A stretch of DNA of 64,000 bases from Asanoa sp040676615 (lineage in GTDB: Bacteria; Actinomycetota; Actinomycetes; Mycobacteriales; Micromonosporaceae), in assembly GCF_040676615.1 (NCBI RefSeq), contig NZ_JBFAPI010000024.1, positions 1-64,000 on the forward strand. The letters are read 5' to 3'. The translations under genes were made by a program, and so were the position numbers. Of the stretch, positions 60,649 through 64,000 are shown in pieces. The notes beneath the pieces are model-generated. The model ran no database searches, was not told the DNA's origin, and saw only the letters and a list, made by a program, of their open reading frames with translations. The stretch's first letter is position 1; every line of letters starts with the position of its first letter.

Positions 60649-63600
60649 ATGAGCAACGAGAACGCCGAGCGACGGCGCCGCGACAGCGGCCGCGGCCGCA
60701 GCCGGCGCGGTGGCGAAGAGCAGCGACCCGACAGCGGCTGGGGCGACGACGACGGCTGGCTACGCGAGCTCGGCCGCAGCAGCGACCCCGACCCCGGCGG
60801 CGGCACCGGTTACAAGGATCCCAACGACCCGTGGGCCTGGGCGAAGGACCGCCCGCCGGCGCCCGGCTGGGCACCCACCGGCGTGCCACCCGGCCCCGGC
60901 GGCCCCGGTTGGGTCGACGACCCCGCCGCCACGGCCGGCCGACCCGGCGACGGCTTCGGCCCGCGCAGCGCGCAGCGCAGTGCGCCGGGCGAGCCGTCCT
61001 GGGTACGCGAGCGCACCGACGAATGGTCGGCCTCGGGCGGCGAGCGCTACCCGGGCGACAAGCCGCAGCGCACCGGGCGCCCGGCAGGCCGCGCCGTGGT
61101 CCGCGGGCGGGCACCCGAACCGGCCGACGACGAGGGCTACAACGCCGACCCGCGGCGTGCCGACCCGAGCAGCACCGACCCGCACATGCCCGACCCGTTC
61201 GCGCCGCATCCGATCTCGCCGCATCCGATCTCGCCGCATCCGATCTCGCCGGTCGACGGCGTGGGGCGGGCGGCCGCGGGACGCGGGCGGGTTCCCGACG
61301 CACCCACCCGCCGGGGCGGCGGCCGGGAGGCGGCGTTCCACGACGAGCGCGGCCGCGGTCCGGCCTACGACGAGCGGCCGAGCCACACCGGTCGGTCGGC
61401 CGTACCCGGCCCGGACTGGGCCGGGCGGCCGCAGTCTCCCGCCGGGCCCGGCTGGGACGACCGGCCACAGTCGCCCGCCGGCCCGTCGCGGCGACCCGCG
61501 CCGCCCGGGCGGGAGGCGGCGTTCCACGACGAGCGCGGCCGCGGACGGCTGGACGACCGCGCGCGCGAGGCCGCCTTCCTCGACGGACGCGGCCGCGGGC
61601 CCGCCGACGACCGCGGCCATGGCGTCCGCGACGACCGCCGCCGGCCGGCGGATGAGCGTGGCCGCGAGGCCGCCTTCCTCGACGAGCGCGGGCGCGGATC
61701 CGCCGACGACCGCGGGCGTGACGCCGCCTTCCTCGACGGACGCGGGCGCGGACCCGCCGACGACCGCGGCCGCGAAGCCGCCTTCCTCGACGAGCGCGGG
61801 CGCGGACCCGCCGACGACCGCGGCCGCGAAGCCGCCTTCCTCGACGAGCGCGGGCGCGGACCCGCCGACGACCGCGGCCGCGAAGCCGCCNNNNNNNNNN
61901 NNNNNNNNNNNNNNNNNNNNNNNNNNNNNNNNNNNNNNNNNNNNNNNNNNNNNNNNNNNNNNNNNNNNNNNNNNNNNNNNNNNNNNNNNCTTCCTCGACG
62001 GACGCGGTCGCGGACCGGCCGACGACCGTGGGCGCGAAGCCGCCTTCCTCGACGGACGCGGTCGCGGACCGGCCGACGACCGTGGCCGCGACGCCGCCTT
62101 CCTCGACGAGCGCTTGCGCGGACCCGCTGACGACCGGACGCGCGACGCTGCCTTCCTCGACGGACGCGGGCGCGGACCCGCCGAGGGCCGGGGGCGTGGG
62201 CCGGCCCACGACGAACCGCTCGGGCCGCCGCCGTGGGAGCAGGGTCCGCGGAGTGGCCGGCGCGGTCCGGCCGGGCCCGTGTCGCCGGGGTATCCGCGGG
62301 AGGTCGACCCGCACGCGCCGCCGTTCCCCGACGAGCGGGCGCCGGGCCGGCGGCCGGCCGGGCCGCCGCGTCAGGTCGACCGGCCTGCCGCGCTGCACGA
62401 CGAGACGCGCCGTGGCCGGCCCTACGACGAGCGGGTCGGTCCCTACGACGACGCGCCACGGCGCCCCGATCGGCCCGGCGGCTGGGAAGACCGCCGCGGC
62501 ACGCCCGCCGGGCCGCCGCCGCGCGATCCGCGCTACCGGGAGCAGCCGGTCGAGCCGGTGTCGCCGGCCTACCGCGACGAGCCAGTCGCACCGGCTCGCC
62601 GCGAGCGGCCCGTCGAACCCGTCTCACCGGGCTACCGCGACCAACCCGCCGCACCCGTCCGGCGCGAGCGGCCCGTCGAACCCGTCTCGCCGGCCTACCG
62701 CGACGAGCCGGCCGCACCCGCCCGCCGCGAGCGGCCCGCGGAACCGGCGTCCCCGGCCGTACCCGCGCGCCGCGAGCGGCCCGTCGAGCCCGTGTCGCCG
62801 GGCTACCCGGACGGGCCGCCGGTCCGCGAGCGGATTCCCGAGCCGGAGCGCCGGCCCTACCGCGAGGAGCGGCCGGCCGCCTACCGGCAGCCCGGGCCGC
62901 CGGCGGCGCCCGAGCGCCGCGACGAGCGTCCGGTGCCGTTCCGGGAGCCGGTGCCGCCGCGTTACGCCGAGGAGCGGCCCGCCGCCTTCCGCGAGCCGGT
63001 GCGTCCCGCCGAGGAACGGCCCGCGGCGTATCGCGAGCCGGTGGCGCCGAGATTCACCGACGCGCCCGAGGCGCCGCGGCGCCCGGCCGCTTCCCCGCCC
63101 GCGCACGTCGACGACCTGCCGACCGCTCCGCTGTCGCCGCCTCCGCCGCGCCAGCCGGAACGGCTCGTCGAGGCACCGCGCCGGCCCGGGCGCGACGGTG
63201 GCACGCCCGACCCGTGGGTCGCGGCGCCGCCGGCGCCGTTCGTGCCGGAGCCGGCCGGGCGGGACGTCCGGCCGCCCGTCGGGGAGGTCCCGCCGGCCGC
63301 CGAGACGTCGGCTGAGGCGGCGACCGGCGTCCGGGTGCCGGCGCCGCGCACCGGCGACTCGGCACCGGCCTACCCGCGGCGGCTCGCCGACGACGAGTTG
63401 CACGCGGCGACGGTCGGCGACGAGCCGCCGACGCCGAAGCCTGCCGCGGCCCGCGACGACGTCGGCTGGTTCGCCGCCGCGGCCGACGACGCCGCGCCCA
63501 CACCGGCCGCCGAAACGGTGGAGCCGGCCGCGCCGAGCGAGCCGGTCGAGCCGGCCACGCCGGTCGAGGAACTGGCGGTCGCGGCGGCTGAGGCCGAGGC

Positions 63601-64000
63601 CGGGCTGGCGCCCGCCGAGGAGCCGGTGGCCGCAGTGGCCGAGGCCGAGCCGGCACCCGTCGAGAAGCCGGCACCCGAAACCGAGCCGGCACCCGTCGAG
63701 AAGCCGGCAGCCGAAACCGAGCCGACACCCGTCGAGAAGCCGGCAGCCGAAACCGAGCCGACACCCGTCGAGAAGCCGGCAGCCGAAACCGAGCCGGCAC
63801 CCGTCGAGAAGCCGGCAGCCGAAACCGAGCCGGCACCGGTCGAGGAGCCGGCGGTCGCGGTGGTCGAGGCCACGGTCGAGCCGGCACCGGTCGAGGAGCC
63901 GGCGGTCGCGGTGGTCGAGGCCACGGTCGAGCCAGCACCGGCCGAGGAGCCCGCGGTCGCGGCGGAACCGGCGAAGCCCAGACCGCCGATCGTCGAGGGC
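60649..64000 (+). CDS. Giant disordered repeat protein, 3' end outside window
   Basis: More than 1100 codons and still open at the window end. Almost no hydrophobic segments: an Arg/Gly/Asp-rich N-terminus (DPWAWAKDRPPAPGW), three APHPIS repeats, an 18-residue REAAFLDERGRGPADDRG-type repeat, then a stretch of RERPVEPVSP repeats, and finally acidic repeats of the form ETEPAPVEKPAA and EEPAVAVVEATVE. No catalytic domain is visible. It may be the disordered N-terminus of a larger protein whose folded part lies beyond 64000. The run of 99 Ns leaves the two sides out of frame, so the true length of the gap is not 99. ATG at 60649 is my best start; GTG at 60619 is possible. Confidence 0.7.
61568..62190 (+). 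repeat. 54-bp tandem coding repeat
   Basis: About five near-identical 54-base units before the N-run and three to four after it, encoding 18-residue FLDERGRGPADDRGREAA-type repeats. Very similar copies explain why the assembly failed here. Confidence 0.85.
61891..61989. other. Assembly gap (99 Ns)
   Basis: Run of Ns inside the 54-bp repeat array. The coding frames before and after differ by a fraction of a codon that 99 cannot bridge; a true gap of 3n+2 bases is needed. Confidence 0.98.
62520..62815 (+). repeat. Degenerate ~66-bp coding repeat
   Basis: Four or five imperfect copies encoding segments like RRERPVEPVSPAYRDEP. Confidence 0.65.
63661..63960 (+). repeat. 36-bp and 51-bp acidic coding repeats
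   Basis: About five copies of a 36-base unit (encoding ETEPAPVEKPAA with A/T changes), followed by two to three 51-base copies encoding PAPVEEPAVAVVEATVE. Confidence 0.8.

Noticed and set aside
60398..62717. Long minus-strand frames opposite the giant repeat protein
   Set aside because: They are Arg-rich reflections of the repeats in a very GC-rich sequence and pass through the N-run; the plus-strand product has the steady repeat pattern expected of coding sequence.

Overview
The window is very GC-rich double-stranded chromosome sequence with many GTG and TTG starts, strong AGGAGG-type ribosome sites, frequent ATGA/GTGA gene overlaps and terminators that mostly lack a T-tract. Gene content (bcc/aa3 respiratory branch, PimB-type mannosyltransferase, adenosine kinase of the mycobacterial type, DUF3043, Crp/NarL regulators) points to a high-GC actinobacterium. 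Micromonosporaceae is my best guess, by inference only. Much of the gene set and part of the order recall the M. tuberculosis Rv2182c-Rv2206 region (acyltransferase, SRPBCC protein, FadD15, PimB, DnaQ-UvrC protein, TrpD, CtaE-QcrCAB, CtaF-CtaC, AdoK, ErpA-like, glycerate kinase, DUF3043), so it looks like an old conserved core interrupted by accessory genes.

Layout. 0-8 kb: a degenerate aminoglycoside-phosphotransferase-like protein, a Crp/FNR regulator, a small QGWVGPT-repeat protein, a very large zinc-ribbon/adenylate-cyclase/ATPase regulator, an acyltransferase and a DUF308-like membrane protein. 8-15 kb: carbohydrate block with otsA, a GH1 beta-glucosidase and a large secreted multidomain glycoside hydrolase; the last two are divergent and share twin identical LacI-type operators. 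14.6-19.6 kb (minus): a hydrolase-like/flavin monooxygenase pair, then an SRPBCC, conserved protein, glucokinase, EEP operon. 19.7-25.7 kb: acyl-CoA ligase coupled to a NarL-type two-component system, a thioredoxin-leader peptide-DUF4395 group, and a damaged methyltransferase.

26-37.5 kb: repeats, then pimB, an M48 protease, a small CxxC protein, a NYN-domain protein, a DnaQ/UvrC-like nuclease, a RelA/SpoT homologue without ACT domain, NUDIX, a sugar-nucleotide-transferase-like protein, an AsnC-domain protein and others. 37.6-49.5 kb: respiratory region qcrB-qcrA-qcrC-ctaE and ctaF-ctaC (minus strand) with a CtaG-like assembly factor, an orphan trpD, a cysteine desulfurase plus TusA-like pair, an ATPase/kinase, adoK and an ErpA-like iron-sulfur carrier. 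ctaD is absent. 49.6-54.2 kb: glycerate kinase, nadA, murA, DUF3043.

54.2-56.3 kb is the least stable stretch: a tandem repeat array, a frameshifted and C-terminally shortened IS110-type transposase bracketed by 60-bp imperfect inverted repeats, then hairpin repeats that copy the 3' end of azlD. 56.3-60.5 kb: azlCD with a divergent XRE-cupin regulator and a three-gene ABC-2-type exporter. From 60.6 kb to the end runs one giant, disordered, repetitive protein, with a run of Ns inside its 54-bp repeats. No tRNA, rRNA or CRISPR array was seen.
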